From: Anoplolepis gracilipes | Lineage: Eukaryota; Arthropoda; Insecta; Hymenoptera; Formicidae | NCBI RefSeq assembly: GCF_047496725.1 | Contig: NC_132981.1 | Location: 2,624,001-2,688,000, forward strand | DNA length: 64,000 bases | Direction of reading: 5' to 3' | Shown: in pieces, positions 11,901 through 23,930 of the stretch | How positions within the stretch are numbered: the first letter of the stretch is position 1 | Layout of the letters: each line of letters starts with the position of its first letter | The notes under the pieces: model-generated | Database searches by the model: none | What the model saw: only the letters and a program-made list of their open reading frames with translations | Told to the model about the DNA's origin: nothing | Translations under genes and position numbers: made by a program

Positions 11901-13894
11901 GTTTTTCAACCAGATTCTCCTCGAGATATACGTGTGTCAACGTGGAGCCATGATGGATGATTTCTATTCAGCGACAAAACTTGACACTTGATACAAGCGT
12001 TATTCTATCTTTGTTGTCGCTGAATATTGAAAAAAGACAGAACGATGCTTGTGTCGTTAAATGGAAAGTACCCGGTATAGTCGAAGAGAACGCGATACTT
12101 TTTGAAAAAACCAGACCTCTCATTGGATATCATTCATCGCCCATTGCGGTCAATGTGCAAGAGCCTTTATACAAGCGTGAGAGACGCCACGGCCCGGTTT
12201 TACGTGATTCCTGAAAGCGATACGCCCTCTGTGGACATAACGTAAACATTGAACTACATAGCCAATGTCCACGAATGTTCTCAATGGATAACATAATACG
12301 CACAGTTTTGGTTGCGATCCGTGCTATGTCCACATTTATGCAGGCAATGACATTTATTTTCTTTTTATTTCAATATTTATTTAAATGTATCTTTTATTAT
12401 TAAATATACTTTATTTTCCAAATAAATGTGTTTCTTTTATTTAAAAAGCTTCAGTATTATTTATTTGCGCCTTAACATCTTGAGCTGGTTATTCATATAT
12501 TGCTTTCTTTTTTAATGTTATTATTTTATAAATGCAATTATATATTATTCATATTTCTGGTGGGATATTTAAAAATTATCATATATATATATATATATAT
12601 ATGTGATAAATGATACAAGTTTTAGTAATAAAAATGTTTAATATACCAAAAAAAGCATTTATTATTTAAAACCTGACTGCGACCATTAAACAATTACGAC
12701 TTTTCATGTCTCAAAATTAAGTATCTAATTTTAATTTATTAATATAATATATTTTTTTATTATTCTCTAAGATTTTAACTTCAATTCAACTTTTTTTTTT
12801 GTAACACTAACATACTTAAACAAATTATTTTTCAAATTTACTATTTCAGTTTTTATTTAGAGAGATGAAAGAAGGTGTATGAATTTTTTCAGATTTTTTA
12901 CAACGTTTTTACTCATTCACAAATACTTTAGAAATAATATATACCCATGTGTACACTCTAAAGGTACCGAAAATAGCTGTACACGGTAAGGGTTATTAAC
13001 TTTTTATTTTCCTAACGAATATTTTTATATTTTTTTATAAAAATGAATTTAATTTTATAGCTTTAAATTTTCTTTTCCTTTTTATTTATTTTTATTTAAT
13101 CGTATTTTACACGTAGTATTATCATATGTATTATATTATCATGGCAGGAAATGTTTTCGGTACGTTCGACTTCGAGATGACCGAACGCACGTGCCAGCGT
13201 TGATGACGGAGTAGAGTGCACGTGCGTACTCTACGTCTGCTGAATTCCGAATGAATGACTGACAGTTCAAAGCTGCTTGCACGCTGATACCTCTCCCCTC
13301 TCTTATTACGCAACGCATGGCGTCAAGGAGAAGGGAGAATATTCTTTCTCTCTCCCTCTTTCTCTCTCTCTCACGCCAATTTTTGACGATTTTTTATGGT
13401 TTTCACCATGAAAATGAAATTTCCGCCAATTTTTACTATCATATTCGTAATCAGCACGTTATAATACGTAAGTATACGTAGTTTCAAAAAATCGGACATA
13501 TGTTTCCTATTCGCAAGTATACACCCGTTATTTTAATTTTAAATATAGAAAAAGAGATCATACTCTTTCTTCTTCCACCCCATAAGTAGAACGTGAAATT
13601 GGTGAATTAATTACTTCGTATTTTTCTTCACAATATAAATATAAGTTAAAATTTTTTATTTATTGTCAAATAACTATCATATATATCATTGCTTGACTTG
13701 ATATTCATCTCAAATTTATATAAACCAAAAATTTATATTTACGGAAAGGTATGAAAAATATGAAGGAAAATATCTATTTTAAGAAGCAAACGTTTATTTA
13801 TTATTTCTTTCTTAACAAGCAAAACATTTTATTGTCTTCTAAAGTAAAACAAATTTAATTTGATCCGATTAAATCACACATTAGTCTCGACCGA
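11901..13894. other. Intergenic region, SRP72 5' flank to OBP 3' flank
   Basis: No gene is supported. The first 450 bases upstream of the SRP72 ATG are moderately GC-rich and probably hold its promoter; overlapping open frames on both strands here show no recognisable domain. A TA microsatellite lies at about 12582-12602. A second GC-richer patch at 13140-13400, including a CT run near 13350-13372, has the look of a promoter or short exon but no coding signal I can defend. Confidence 0.5.
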
Positions 13895-16092
13895 TTATGC
13901 TAAAAGAGAAAAATGCTTATTGCGTAAGAAACATTGGAACAATTTGGCTCCTTTCTCGCAACCATTTCCATCTGAAATAATAATATTTATTTTAGTCTAG
14001 TTTCACTTAAAAAGAGTACTTATAATACCGCAATTTATTAATTATAATATATTAGCGCATGTAACAATTTTGCAAACGAATCAAAAATCGATTTCTTCAA
14101 ATCAGTATTGTACTTACCAATGTCTTTGCAATTATTGTATATCAGATCGATTTGTTCTTGTGGAACATTAGGTGGTACTTTTGAGCGAGCTACATCCCAG
14201 TTAATGTCTCCATCCGCAGTAATCTAGAAAATATGTGAAATAAAATTCGTTACTTATCTATTAATTAATTCGACACTTCGACATGACAAGACTCTTGTAC
14301 TTACAATTCCTATTTTCCTTAATAAGCAATCAGAGAAGCAGACGAGTTTTCCGTCACTTTCAGCTAATTCTCCTTTCTTCGCATTTTCTACGACAGCTGA
14401 ACAGATTTATTTTATATAGATTTATTTTATATAAATTTTATATAGATTTTTTATTACACAACTATTACATTAATTTTCGCTTACTTGGATCAACGCCAGT
14501 TTCACTGATACAAGATTCCTTGTATTGTCTCAGTTTTGCTCTTTGTTCATCTGTGATTTGACCCTAAAATTAAATAAACATTTGCATGTTATTAATATTA
14601 TTAATATTTGCTTATAAATATATACACAAACATTTTTAAATATTTCTGCGTTTTAAGTGGAAATATTTTAATAACAAATGCTAGAAGTTAAATTAAAAAG
14701 ATCAGCAAAGTAAAAATTAATGAGCGAATAAAGTTTCAAGATTATATGTATATGTATATCGTATATAATAATATGCGATTGCAACAAACGATGCAAACTA
14801 ATTAATTAAAAACAAGTGACATATACATATATAGATGTCTCTAACAATAAGTAAGAGTTGACATAAATGACAAAAAAACATACAAGAAAAAAATAATCAG
14901 ACTTTCTTCATATTTTTTATTTTTAAAATCTAGATATAATGATTTAAAGATAATGCGTATGTAATAAATAACTTGAATCTATAAATAATGTAAAAAAATT
15001 TATTTTAATTTTTAAAAGTCATATTAAAGTTATTTTTTTTCTTTTTTTTTTTTTTTTTTTTTTTTTTTTGTGGAACATTATTATCAGATTTAACAATATT
15101 AGATTATTTTTATAGGAGTATACAATATTGTTTATCACAAGCTGCACTTATGACTCTAAAAAATATAAAAGAATTATTGATGACGTATATCAAAACAAAT
15201 ATTACCCTTGTAAATTGTTTGTTTTGCAACTTGAAAGTAAGAGAAAAAAATTTTAAACATATTTTGTAAATAAAATCAATATAATAAAGGCCTATATACA
15301 TGGTGCCCCAGAGTAACACTATCTGCTAATGGCAGATTCTTGAAATTATTTGGAGACAATTTTGCCTCAGCAAAAATATATGCAATGACCTGCGACATTT
15401 GGCATACACATACATATAATACAGACAGGATGTCTCGAAATTAAATGTCAAAAACGTGTAGAGGATCGATAAACTAATTGCCAGAAGAAAGTCGTAGAAA
15501 TTTGCTCTTTCTTTTACTTCGTTTGAAGAAAATCGCAAAAAGAAAGAACAAACAAAAAAGTTTTCACCAAAAATATAAAACTAAAATTATTAAATTCATT
15601 AAATAAAAGTTGTAGAGCATACAATTAAGAAAAGAGAGTGAATTAAAATCTTCCTGAGGTAAAATTAGAAGTTGTAAATAAATGCGCGATAAATGCGAAA
15701 TTATTATACCCTATTTATTTTATTTTAATTTGTATATATTTATTTTCCTCTCTTTATTTTATGAATTAGTCAGGTTTGTCATCAGAAGCCTACAAATGTA
15801 TTAATTACACCTGTCACAATATACTGCACACATAACTGACGTTTAAATTCAAATTAAAGTTAAATATACCAACATGATTTCTTCCTTTTTTTTCCAAAAC
15901 GAAGCAAAAAATAAATATTTATTATTTTATCGATCTTCTATACGTTCCTGAAGTTTTGACATTTAATATTTCAGAATATTAAATGTCAAAACCTGTATTA
16001 AAAAATGTAAATTTGTGTTTATTGTTTTTAATAAAAAATCTTACCAGGACGGCAACGACGGTGACGGTGAGTATGATAATAATTGCTTTCAT
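13895..16092 (-). CDS. Odorant-binding protein (classic six-cysteine OBP)
   Basis: Five exons give 133 residues: 16045-16092, 14485-14563, 14305-14396, 14118-14223 and 13895-13971, with ATG at 16092-16090 and TAA at 13897-13895. Exon 1 encodes only a hydrophobic signal peptide (MKAIIIILTVTVVAVL). The mature protein begins near GQITDEQRAKLRQ and has six cysteines: one in KESCISE, two in VCFSDC (C2-X3-C3), one in YNNCKD, and two in NGCEKGAKLFQC (C5-X8-C6). This is the PBP/GOBP fold, in which three disulphides enclose a ligand pocket. Such proteins are secreted into the lymph around chemosensory neurons and carry small hydrophobic molecules, though some Hymenoptera OBPs act elsewhere. Intron 1 is long (about 1.48 kb). 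No second OBP is seen nearby. The ligand and expression site cannot be read from the sequence. Confidence 0.95.
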
Positions 16093-16203
16093 ATTCGATT
16101 TTTGTTTCTTCAACGCGATGCAGACTAAGTATGCGATCAAATAGTTACTGGATATTCCCGAGATGTTTTGAGTTTTTATAGGTTGAGATACAATGACGCA
16201 ACG

Positions 16204-16268
<65 letters not shown>
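16204..16268. repeat. Compound CA/TA microsatellite
   Basis: CA repeats (about 16204-16226) run directly into a long TA run ending near 16268, about 110 bases upstream of the OBP start codon. It is probably polymorphic in length. Confidence 0.95.
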
Positions 16269-16269
<1 letters not shown>

Positions 16270-16270
<1 letters not shown>

Positions 16271-19059
16271 TAGTCAATGTTTTTTTTCCGTGGCCACCAC
16301 AAGGTGGGAAATACTCGGGAATTATTTATCTGTTATTATCCGTCCAATACATATACTATTATGTAACTATTATTAAATGGATAAAAAAATTGTAAAAACG
16401 ACAGTAAACATAGCTCTCTCGTTTTTAAAGCTTTAAATTTTAATATTTAATGCTTGATTTTAATTCGATTCGTTACTCAATACTAGCTTGATGAATGAAG
16501 CTATGAATTTCTCATTGTCATGTAGAATTATTAAAAAAAAGTTTATTGACTATTGATTACAATATAGTCTGATAAAGAAATTCAAAAAAAAGAAACTTAT
16601 CATGTACTGTTAGAATTTTCAAAATTAATTATATTGGTAAAATTTTTGACACTTTTAAAAGAAATTCATGTTGTATAAACTAAGATTAATAAAATATTTA
16701 AGATTAAATATTAAATCTATTACTGTAGTTGAATAGATAACTATTAATTTTATGATCGTTATATTAGATATACCTATTGAGATATATGTATTGACATATT
16801 TATTACATATTGTCCCATTATTTATAATTTTGATCAGATTTTGAATATATATCCTACGTGAGAATAGATTCGATTATAAGAACCTTGTTAAACTTATTAT
16901 AAATTATTCTTTCTTGATAATTTTCTTTTGTGAATTAAAAATGATAATAATGTGCTCAATTTTGAATGTAACAAAATTTTTCTTATATGTCGTAGCATGA
17001 CAAAGTACATTAAAATAGTTTTTTTCAAATTTAATTTCAGAATATTAAAAATTACATAATATATAGCGAGACCAGACTTATGTATAGTATAAAAATATCT
17101 ATACAAGAAATAATTATTTTCTTTCATAGGATCAAAAGTCACATTATTTTTTGTTAAGCCGTATATAGTTGAAACAGAAATTCAAACTTAATTTTTTTAT
17201 TTAATATTATTTAATTTATTTAATATTTAATATCTTTCTGTTTTTATTTGATTTCTTATATTATTATATAGTATTATAATTATTTTATTTAGAAATTACT
17301 GTCTTTTTTGTGCATTAACATAAGACGAGAAATAAAATATAAACGAAGAGAAGTATTACGTAAATTTTAGTTAAAGACCTAGATGAGCAAGTCGTTAAAA
17401 AGTCACTAAGTGAAAGGTATATAATGTAGTAACCTTTGATCATTATTGTTACATAACATGTTACAGCGATAATAAAAAATCTAAATCTATCAGTATTTAA
17501 TGATATCCATTAAGAAAACCTATATGAACCTTGAACATTAATTCTATCTTAATTATTTCTAACTATATGCATACTAAAACAGTTATAGATTGACTTTCTT
17601 GGATTTAAAATTTAAATATATGGTCTTTTTCAAAGAAGCAAAATTATATAAAATTAATTTTCTGTAAATAAAATGTATGTGTGATATTTTCTTCTTGGTA
17701 ATAAATATAATTATCATGTTTTATAATTATTCTAAATAAACGTTTCATCTATCAATAAGCATTACCTATACGCGGAAATCACAATGTATACAATACAGTT
17801 GGATATTCTTAGAATTATTGTTCACTAAAATATGTTTATTCTAAGAATCATATATAATAGATTGTGATTATACTATCTATGTACATAACTACATCATCTT
17901 CGTTAATTTTATGTAATTTCATGACGTGAGCCGAATCAACATAGTTGTCCTTCACACTATATGAGTTTAAATACTTAAATATTAATAAATTTAAATTCTA
18001 GTTATGTAATTTTGTTAATTAGTTCCTTTCTTAAAGGCTATAGCCTTTAAAGAATAAACATATAAAAATGTCCTTGACGAGTTTCCAAATACTTAATACT
18101 TGACTGTCATTTTCTCATTGTAAACAAAAATTATTATTTCCTGAGTTATCGAGAAAAATGTAATTTTCAGTTTTTACTTTTCTTTTCTGTAAATACTTGA
18201 GATGATCCCATATCGATTGTTTTCTGAATACTTATCAATGAAAGACACCAAAAAAATATTTTTTTATTAATTTCAAATATATAAAAACTCGATTTTTTAA
18301 AAAAGGCTAAAATTAAGAAATGGTCTTTTTAACATGTACCTTTCGGGATTCAATCATCAAACTATTAGATAATATTCTTTTTATATGTCTCAATGCTCTC
18401 AAATTTTCTTTGTGTTTTCAATGTTAAATATGAATATAAAATAATAATTATAAGTTAGAGATTAAAGTCGCTAGTATTTAATTATAAACAACGGGTTAAT
18501 TAAAACGACCTTACTAGCCAAAATGTGTGACAAAAAGATATCTTTTAGTCGACTTTTTGTTTTGCCAAAGAGACGACTTTTAATTTTCTGAAAATAGTTG
18601 ATTTATAGTCAACAGTTAAAGGCAACTTTAACTTGATTTGAAAAAAAATCAGCTAATAACCGACAAGCAGTCATTTGTGCTGTGTGTGGGGATAGATGTA
18701 GATATACATTCTCAATCATAAGTTATTTTTAACAAAGGTGATTCACCCATCTCTAAATGAGCAATAATATTTATTTTTCGTCCGTCAATTCCTAGTAGTC
18801 TGGCTTTAAATGTAGAAAACAGCAAAATGGTTGCGTGTATTACAATTGCCTTTTTCTATCTTAAAATCAAATTTTGTAAATTTTTAAGCATATGTGCAAA
18901 ATTCTATCACAAACAAAACAAAAAATTATTTAAAAATTTAAGAAAAATGTAATTTAAATTTTATTACAATGTAATTTATTTATAATCAATAAGAAAGACG
19001 GCCAATAATCGAGCAAATTTCAATATATGTTGAAAAATTAAATAAAATTTATTGTTCAA
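16270..19059. other. AT-rich intergenic sequence
   Basis: No gene is supported. Open frames (such as minus 16897-17142) have AT-driven composition and no domain. The only structured feature noticed is the dispersed repeat at 18418-18690. Confidence 0.5.
18418..18690 (-). repeat. Dispersed repeat, copy A (inverted relative to 22529-22725)
   Basis: The block around 18528-18600 (GACAAAAAGATATCTTTTAG, then a TCGAC block and AGACGACTTTTAATTTTCTG) is the reverse complement of 22554-22614. The outer parts also match: the GACAAGCAG...GTGCTGTGTG end near 18660-18690 pairs with 22529-22552, and an AAATATGAATATAAAATAATAAT block near 18425 pairs with 22700-22722. The GTGCTGTG end resembles the terminus of the CCAGACAGCAC family listed below. 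Confidence 0.75.
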
Positions 19060-19082
19060 ACCTTTGAAAACATATTAAAGTA

Positions 19083-19115
19083 AACGTTTCGGCTGTACGC
19101 AGCCTTTATCAATAC
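19083..19115 (-). ncRNA. Hammerhead-ribozyme-like motif of the Penelope-like element
   Basis: Read on the minus strand, the segment has TTGATAA, a perfect five-pair hairpin GGCTG-CGTA-CAGCC, then GAAAC. That is the order of a hammerhead core (CTGATGA, stem II, GAAA). Penelope-like elements are known to carry such ribozymes. Two core positions differ from consensus (C to T, G to A), so self-cleavage is probably weak or lost. Stems I and III were not resolved. Confidence 0.45.
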
Positions 19116-19518
19116 TGTGTAACCTGTATAAATTGAAACGCAAAAAGCTAAAGTAAAGATAGTTAGCATGTCAACTGGGTCACATTAATATAAAAATTCC
19201 GACGTCAATGTATCAAAAAAGATAAAACACATTACAAATTCAACGCTCGCTTCAATGATCGCTCGAAATAAAGTCGTATTGCAAATGTGGAACTGAATTA
19301 AAAAAATTTTTTTGAGCTTCCTCTTCCTGTCCATAATGATTTTCATAAAAACTTAACTTCAAACGAAACGCTCTTACAAAAGATAGAGAAACAAACTCAT
19401 CTCCAACAAATTCATCAATAGACTAATAATGTTGATCTAAAGGTCGAGGAGCAATCTTTCTGTTTTTCAGACAAACATCCTGCTCATTTGAAATTATCAT
19501 CATCTAACAAGCAAGTTG

Positions 19519-20352
19519 TTATGTATTTTTTAGTTCCTGTAATATGTCAAAATATGATTCATTTAACAAATCTGTATCATTATGTAAATTTAAACCATTA
19601 TTCTGATCCCTGATGTGTAACATTTCCGAAATAAGTCTCTTGTGATAATAATCCAAAATTTTCACATCGTCCCAATTAAATGTATGTTTTTCTTTTAGTA
19701 TATGTTCCGAAATAACCGAATGTCTGTCCGAACTTAGTTTTATGTTATTAATATGTTCTTTTATGCGTGTCTGTAGTTGTCTTTTTGTTTGTCCCACATA
19801 TGACGCATTACAACCATTACAATTAATTTTATATATGACATTTGAATTCGTCATGAAAAGATTTTTGTCTTTTTGTACTTTTATAAATTTATCCAATTTA
19901 TTCAAACATCGATATCCTATTAGATATTCTGCTTTTTCAATCTTTGAAAGTATCGTTTCCGAAAGGTTTTTAACATATGGAACAACAAAAATCTTTTTTT
20001 TTACCCTGTCATTACAATTATCAGAACAAGTTGTTGGTTCTATTTGGTTGTTTTTGATTAAAATTCTCCTAGAGATGAGGTTGTTGATTCTTCTGTTCAC
20101 GAATTTGAAAATCATTTCAAGAGGATAACCGTTGTCCATTAATATATTGATAGTTAATATAATGTTCTTTTTATGAAATTGTGGGTGTGACAACAATAAT
20201 GCTCTATCAATCATATTGTAAATAATTCCGATTTTTTGGCTGAACGGATGATTGGAAAAGAACGATAATAATCTACCCGAAAAAGTTTTTTTACGAAACC
20301 AGTCAATGTAAATAGTACCATTGTTAATCTTAATCAACAAATCCTTAATCAC
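19519..20352 (-). pseudogene. Penelope-like ORF fragment: RT thumb plus GIY-YIG endonuclease
   Basis: About 277 residues are open without an ATG at the 5' end. The first ~60 residues (IYIDWFRKKTFSGR, then LLSHPQFHKKNI) match the RT thumb region typical of Penelope-like elements. Around residues 170-230 comes the endonuclease: a VIYKINC strand, a CNGC pair, SYVGQTKRQLQTRIKEH (the YIG-type strand with catalytic Arg), and a closing helix with conserved His. In intact elements this nuclease nicks the target DNA. Here the catalytic RT palm is absent, so the fragment cannot be autonomous, although the remaining frame is intact, suggesting a fairly young insertion. Confidence 0.85.
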
Positions 20353-20668
20353 AAATAATTTATTTATTCTTGAAAATAATAATGAGAACTATTAAAGAGA
20401 TACGAAATAAGACGATTATAGCACTTTATGTACATATATGTATAAAAGAAAATTTATGTAAAATATCGTGTTTTTATTTGCGAATAAATATGAAGAATTT
20501 GTTTACACGCAAAATACTCAAATAGAAATGCTATAAAATTATAGTAATCCTTGTATTAATTTTTGATATCAATTTTTCAGAAACATTTTATATCATTATG
20601 AATTTATATTGAATATTCAAAGCGATTTACTAGAATAATATTTTTAAAGAAATTGATGGTTAGTAAAA

Positions 20669-20825
20669 CCAGACAGCATAAAATATATTTTATTATATTT
20701 ATAAAATAATATAATATTTATAAAATATTTACAAAATATTTATATAATAATTATTTAAATATTTTATAAATATTTTTAAGATTTTATTATATTAAATAAA
20801 TCAGAAATATTATGTGTTGCCTGGG
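20669..20825. repeat. CCAGACAGC-family MITE-like repeat, copy 1
   Basis: It starts CCAGACAGCATAA and ends with the inverted TTATGTGTTGCCTGG, enclosing AT-rich sequence built from TATTTATAAAATATTT units. The same ends and interior style recur at 22169, 50628-51040 and 57553-57920. No coding capacity. Confidence 0.65.
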
Positions 20826-20989
20826 AAAATATTCAATTCTTTTCTCTAGTATAAAATACAGATAAGTTTTTTAATAATAAAAAGTAGTTTCTTAATGCCA
20901 ATGTGTTTTATATATTACATTCGTAATGGCTTTCCAAACCGGTTTTTGAGTATTGTTGTTTTTCGTTGCCGATAATCCGCGTAACACAC

Positions 20990-21740
20990 ACCGCTGGAAC
21001 GTTTAAAGCGTCCCACAGTCTAGCTGCGCGAAATGCGCTCTTATTCGCCAATATTTTTAAACTAATATTTCAATAAATATTGCGAAAATTGCAAAATGGA
21101 AGGGTAAACTCGGGTAAGATGGCCATAGTTTTTTAAAGTGCAAAAAACATACTTTTATTTTTGTTATTTTTTAATAGTGTTTGACATATTATCTTCACTG
21201 AAGCTTAAATTACGTAATATTATCGAAATTAAGAGGAAAATATTTAATAGAAATTTTATATTATCAAAATAGTACAACATAAGCACTGGCCATCTTACCC
21301 AATTTTTAAGGAAAAGATGACCATAGTGACGGAAAGATGGCCATAATATTTATAAAAAAATAGTAACGAAAATAAAAATTATAGGTCATATAACAATTTA
21401 GATATCTTTATAATATTTCTAACGTCGATTACGATAGTTTAACTGTAATTTATTTGACGTAATAACAGTTTTCAGTGGATAAATAAGAAACTTTGCAGGT
21501 AGAGAGTCAAAAGTAAAAATATGATATATTCACAATATCGTTATTTCGAACAATGTATGCACATAAACTACTGTAAATATCGATTATTTTTGATAATGAC
21601 TAAAAAAGCGCACTATGTAGCGATTATTGAAAAAATTACAGCCTATAGCCACCATACCCTATCTGTTCAGTTTAATGCGCTCTACCTACTCACGAATGTT
21701 GATTCAATTTTTACGGGACACTCTGTATATTTATTTTAAA
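20990..21740. repeat. Degenerate composite repeat related to the 22316-22517 MITE
   Basis: The left part (about 21030-21110: GCGCTCTTATTCGCC, then ATATTGCGAAAATTGCAAAATGG) and the right part (about 21670-21738: TTTAATGCGCTCTACCT...GACACTCTGTA) match consecutive parts of the short element at 22316-22517. The ~500 bases between them do not, and include three copies of a (G)ATGGCCATA-type motif. The simplest reading is an older relative split by an insertion, or a longer parental form. Confidence 0.45.
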
Positions 21741-22168
21741 TGACTTCTTGTTACGTCCTATCTGGCTCCACGTTTCTTTCTTTTCACAGAGTTACGACAG
21801 TGTTTGTTTGATAATCAAAGATAAAGAAACATTACGTAGTAAACAGAACTACGACCTATAACTTTTGTAATATGCTCTACGTTCGTAATCAATCAGAAAT
21901 TTTAACAATAACAGGGGAAGATAGTAAAGATAAAATCTTCTTGACGATATATATTTCTAAACAAATAAACTGTAATCATAGAAAATCCACAAATCAAGTA
22001 AAAATACTTGATTTAAATTAAACTTGTTGATGATGAAACTATACCGAGAGAGATGATCGATAAATAAGAATTTCGTAAAAATCTATAAAAAAAACTTACG
22101 AAATGATGATGCAATAATTATAATTTAAAAAAACAAAAAAGTCAAAACCATATCAATTTGATGTTATC

Positions 22169-22313
22169 CAGACAGCACCTAATATTTATGGTAAATATTT
22201 ATAAATAATTATGAAAATATATTTTTTGGAAATATTATATGTATAAATATTTTGTACATATTTTATAAAAATCATTATTCAATATATTTTTAAAATATAG
22301 ATGAAATATTTTA
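22169..22313. repeat. CCAGACAGC-family repeat, left end only
   Basis: It begins CCAGACAGCACC and continues into the AT-rich TATTTATAA interior typical of the family. The matching right end is missing; a mariner-like MITE begins at 22316, so the copy may have been interrupted by that insertion. Confidence 0.5.
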
Positions 22314-22315
22314 TA

Positions 22316-22517
22316 CAGGGTATCTCAAAATGACCGTATCATCTCTCGGGTGCTGTCCTTCTCGCGGCGCTCTGATACTCGCGTCGGATTTGCCGATCTT
22401 TATAAATTAATTTCGCAATAATTATTGCAAAAATCGCAAAATGATAGAGGACTTTTCTATTTAATTTAACCCGCTCTACCTGCATCCGAGGTGATACGGT
22501 CATTTTGAGACACTCTG
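22316..22517. mobile_element. Mariner/Tc1-like MITE with terminal inverted repeats
   Basis: The left end CAGGGTATCTCAAAATGACCG and its continuation ATCATCTC are matched by the inverted right end (GAGGTGATACGGTCATTTTGAGACACTCTG, about 30 bases, few mismatches). TA dinucleotides flank both ends (22314-22315 and 22518-22519), the target duplication of Tc1/mariner elements. At 202 bp it is non-autonomous. A minus-strand frame of 66 codons spans most of it but is probably incidental. Confidence 0.8.
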
Positions 22518-22528
22518 TACAATATTCC

Positions 22529-22725
22529 ACACAGCACAAAGGGCTACTTGTCAGAAAATTAAAAGTCGTCTTTTTGGCAAATCGAAAAGTCGACTAAAAG
22601 ATATCTTTTTGTCATTTTTTTTTGTTGCATTTCGACAAAGCGAATAAATATTAAAAATTTATTTTCTCAGCCAATTAAAAACAGTTATTATTTAATATTA
22701 TTATTTTATATTCATATTTGACATT
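22529..22725 (+). repeat. Dispersed repeat, copy B
   Basis: Reverse-complement match to 18418-18690. It starts ACACAGCACAAAGG, runs through AGAAAATTAAAAGTCGTCT and CGACTAAAAGATATCTTTTT, and ends in an ATTATTTTATATTCATATTTG block. It begins about ten bases after the right end of the MITE at 22316-22517. Confidence 0.75.
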
Positions 22726-23930
22726 AAAAACTTATATAATTTATAATATTATTATTATAATCAATTCTAAGTGAAATTACAAAGCATTTCAATTTTGCAA
22801 ACAAAATAGTTACTTCCCAGCAAACACGGGTATATAACATTTATATCATCACAATGAAAGGAAATATAACACGCAATATAACGCGAATGTACCGTAGTAT
22901 ATTTTTTTTCTTACATCAAAGATATGGTGACATATCAATTGTAGTTTCACAAAATGTGCATAACTTATATCTATTTGTTATTGATTATGCATTTTCTTTT
23001 AGTATTTTTTTAGTTTTTTTGGCAATTTATAAAATACATTTATTAATATGTTTATATATAATTGGGCCGTTGGCCAAAAGGTCACACATGTATCAGCGCA
23101 CAAAATTTTTCATTTCCGCAAATATTTATAATATTTTTTCCACTTTATCGCATTTTTTGTACATTATATTTTATTGTTATAGTAGAAAAAAAATATTCGC
23201 TCAGAAAAGATAACTTTTCTTATTGAAGAAAGAGATTTACGGATCTGAAAACACGATAAATTATTAGCAGATTGCGAAAGAACTTTTTCTCATTATTATT
23301 TAATGTATAATATATGTATACACGGTAATAATAGTACCAAATCTTCTTTCAGTCTTTTATTACATTTTTTATTAAACATGATATTCTCTTGTTTGCCGTT
23401 TTCTTGCTTATTAGTCTGGAAAAAAATGTACGAACCGTTTCCTCAGTGGACGACTAAACGATAATTTGCCCAACTTCTTTCTTTCTTTCTTCCTCGCAAT
23501 TGCAGATTTTTTATTTATCAATAAATAGAACATTTAAGCGGTTCTAGGTTTATTATTCTAAAAATTTGTACTGTCGTGAATGATAAAATATGTATGTCGC
23601 AACCGTATAATTTGTACAAACACAAATGCAAATACAAATTATGTATATTATACTTGCGTTCTCCAAGAAATCGCAAGAAAGTAGAAGAAGTCATTATGAA
23701 TAATGGATCAGATAGAAATCCAGAGGTAGTCGCGAGGGGTTGTCGCAGCGTAACAAATGCGGCTTGCATTTATAACAAATTGGTATCGAGTATCGAACGA
23801 TGCGGTCATCGTGGAGAGACAAAGGGTTACAACCGTTTTCGGAAAGAAACTCGGCAGACTTATCGTAAAATATTTGTCTCGAAGAAAATAATAATTGAAA
23901 GAATTGCACGGAATAAACTAAGGTTTTAAA
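22726..23930. other. Intergenic, 5' flank of odorant receptor A
   Basis: AT-rich with no supported gene. A 117-codon plus frame (23576-23929) ends two bases before the Or A start codon. It has no recognisable domain and is more likely 5' leader or promoter sequence than a protein gene. Confidence 0.4.

Larger units (their letters stand above)
19060..20352 (-). mobile_element. 5'-truncated Penelope-like retroelement
   Basis: The minus strand carries the 3' portion of a Penelope-like element: the end of the reverse transcriptase followed by a GIY-YIG endonuclease (open frame 19519-20352), then about 450 bases of 3' non-coding sequence with a hammerhead-like motif. The frame meets a stop only about 45 bases upstream of where similarity begins (around 20350), so most of the RT is missing. 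That is typical of 5'-truncated copies made during target-primed reverse transcription. The exact 3' boundary is uncertain. Confidence 0.8.

Noticed and set aside
16168..16395. 75-codon frame across the CA/TA microsatellite
   Set aside because: Most of it is translation of the dinucleotide repeat.
22339..22539. 66-codon minus frame in the mariner-like MITE
   Set aside because: Element is only 202 bp with terminal repeats at both ends; the frame has no transposase motif and runs through the terminal repeat.
23576..23929. 117-codon frame just upstream of Or A
   Set aside because: No domain, no signal or membrane segment, and it ends two bases before the Or A ATG; a minus-strand frame of similar length overlaps it.
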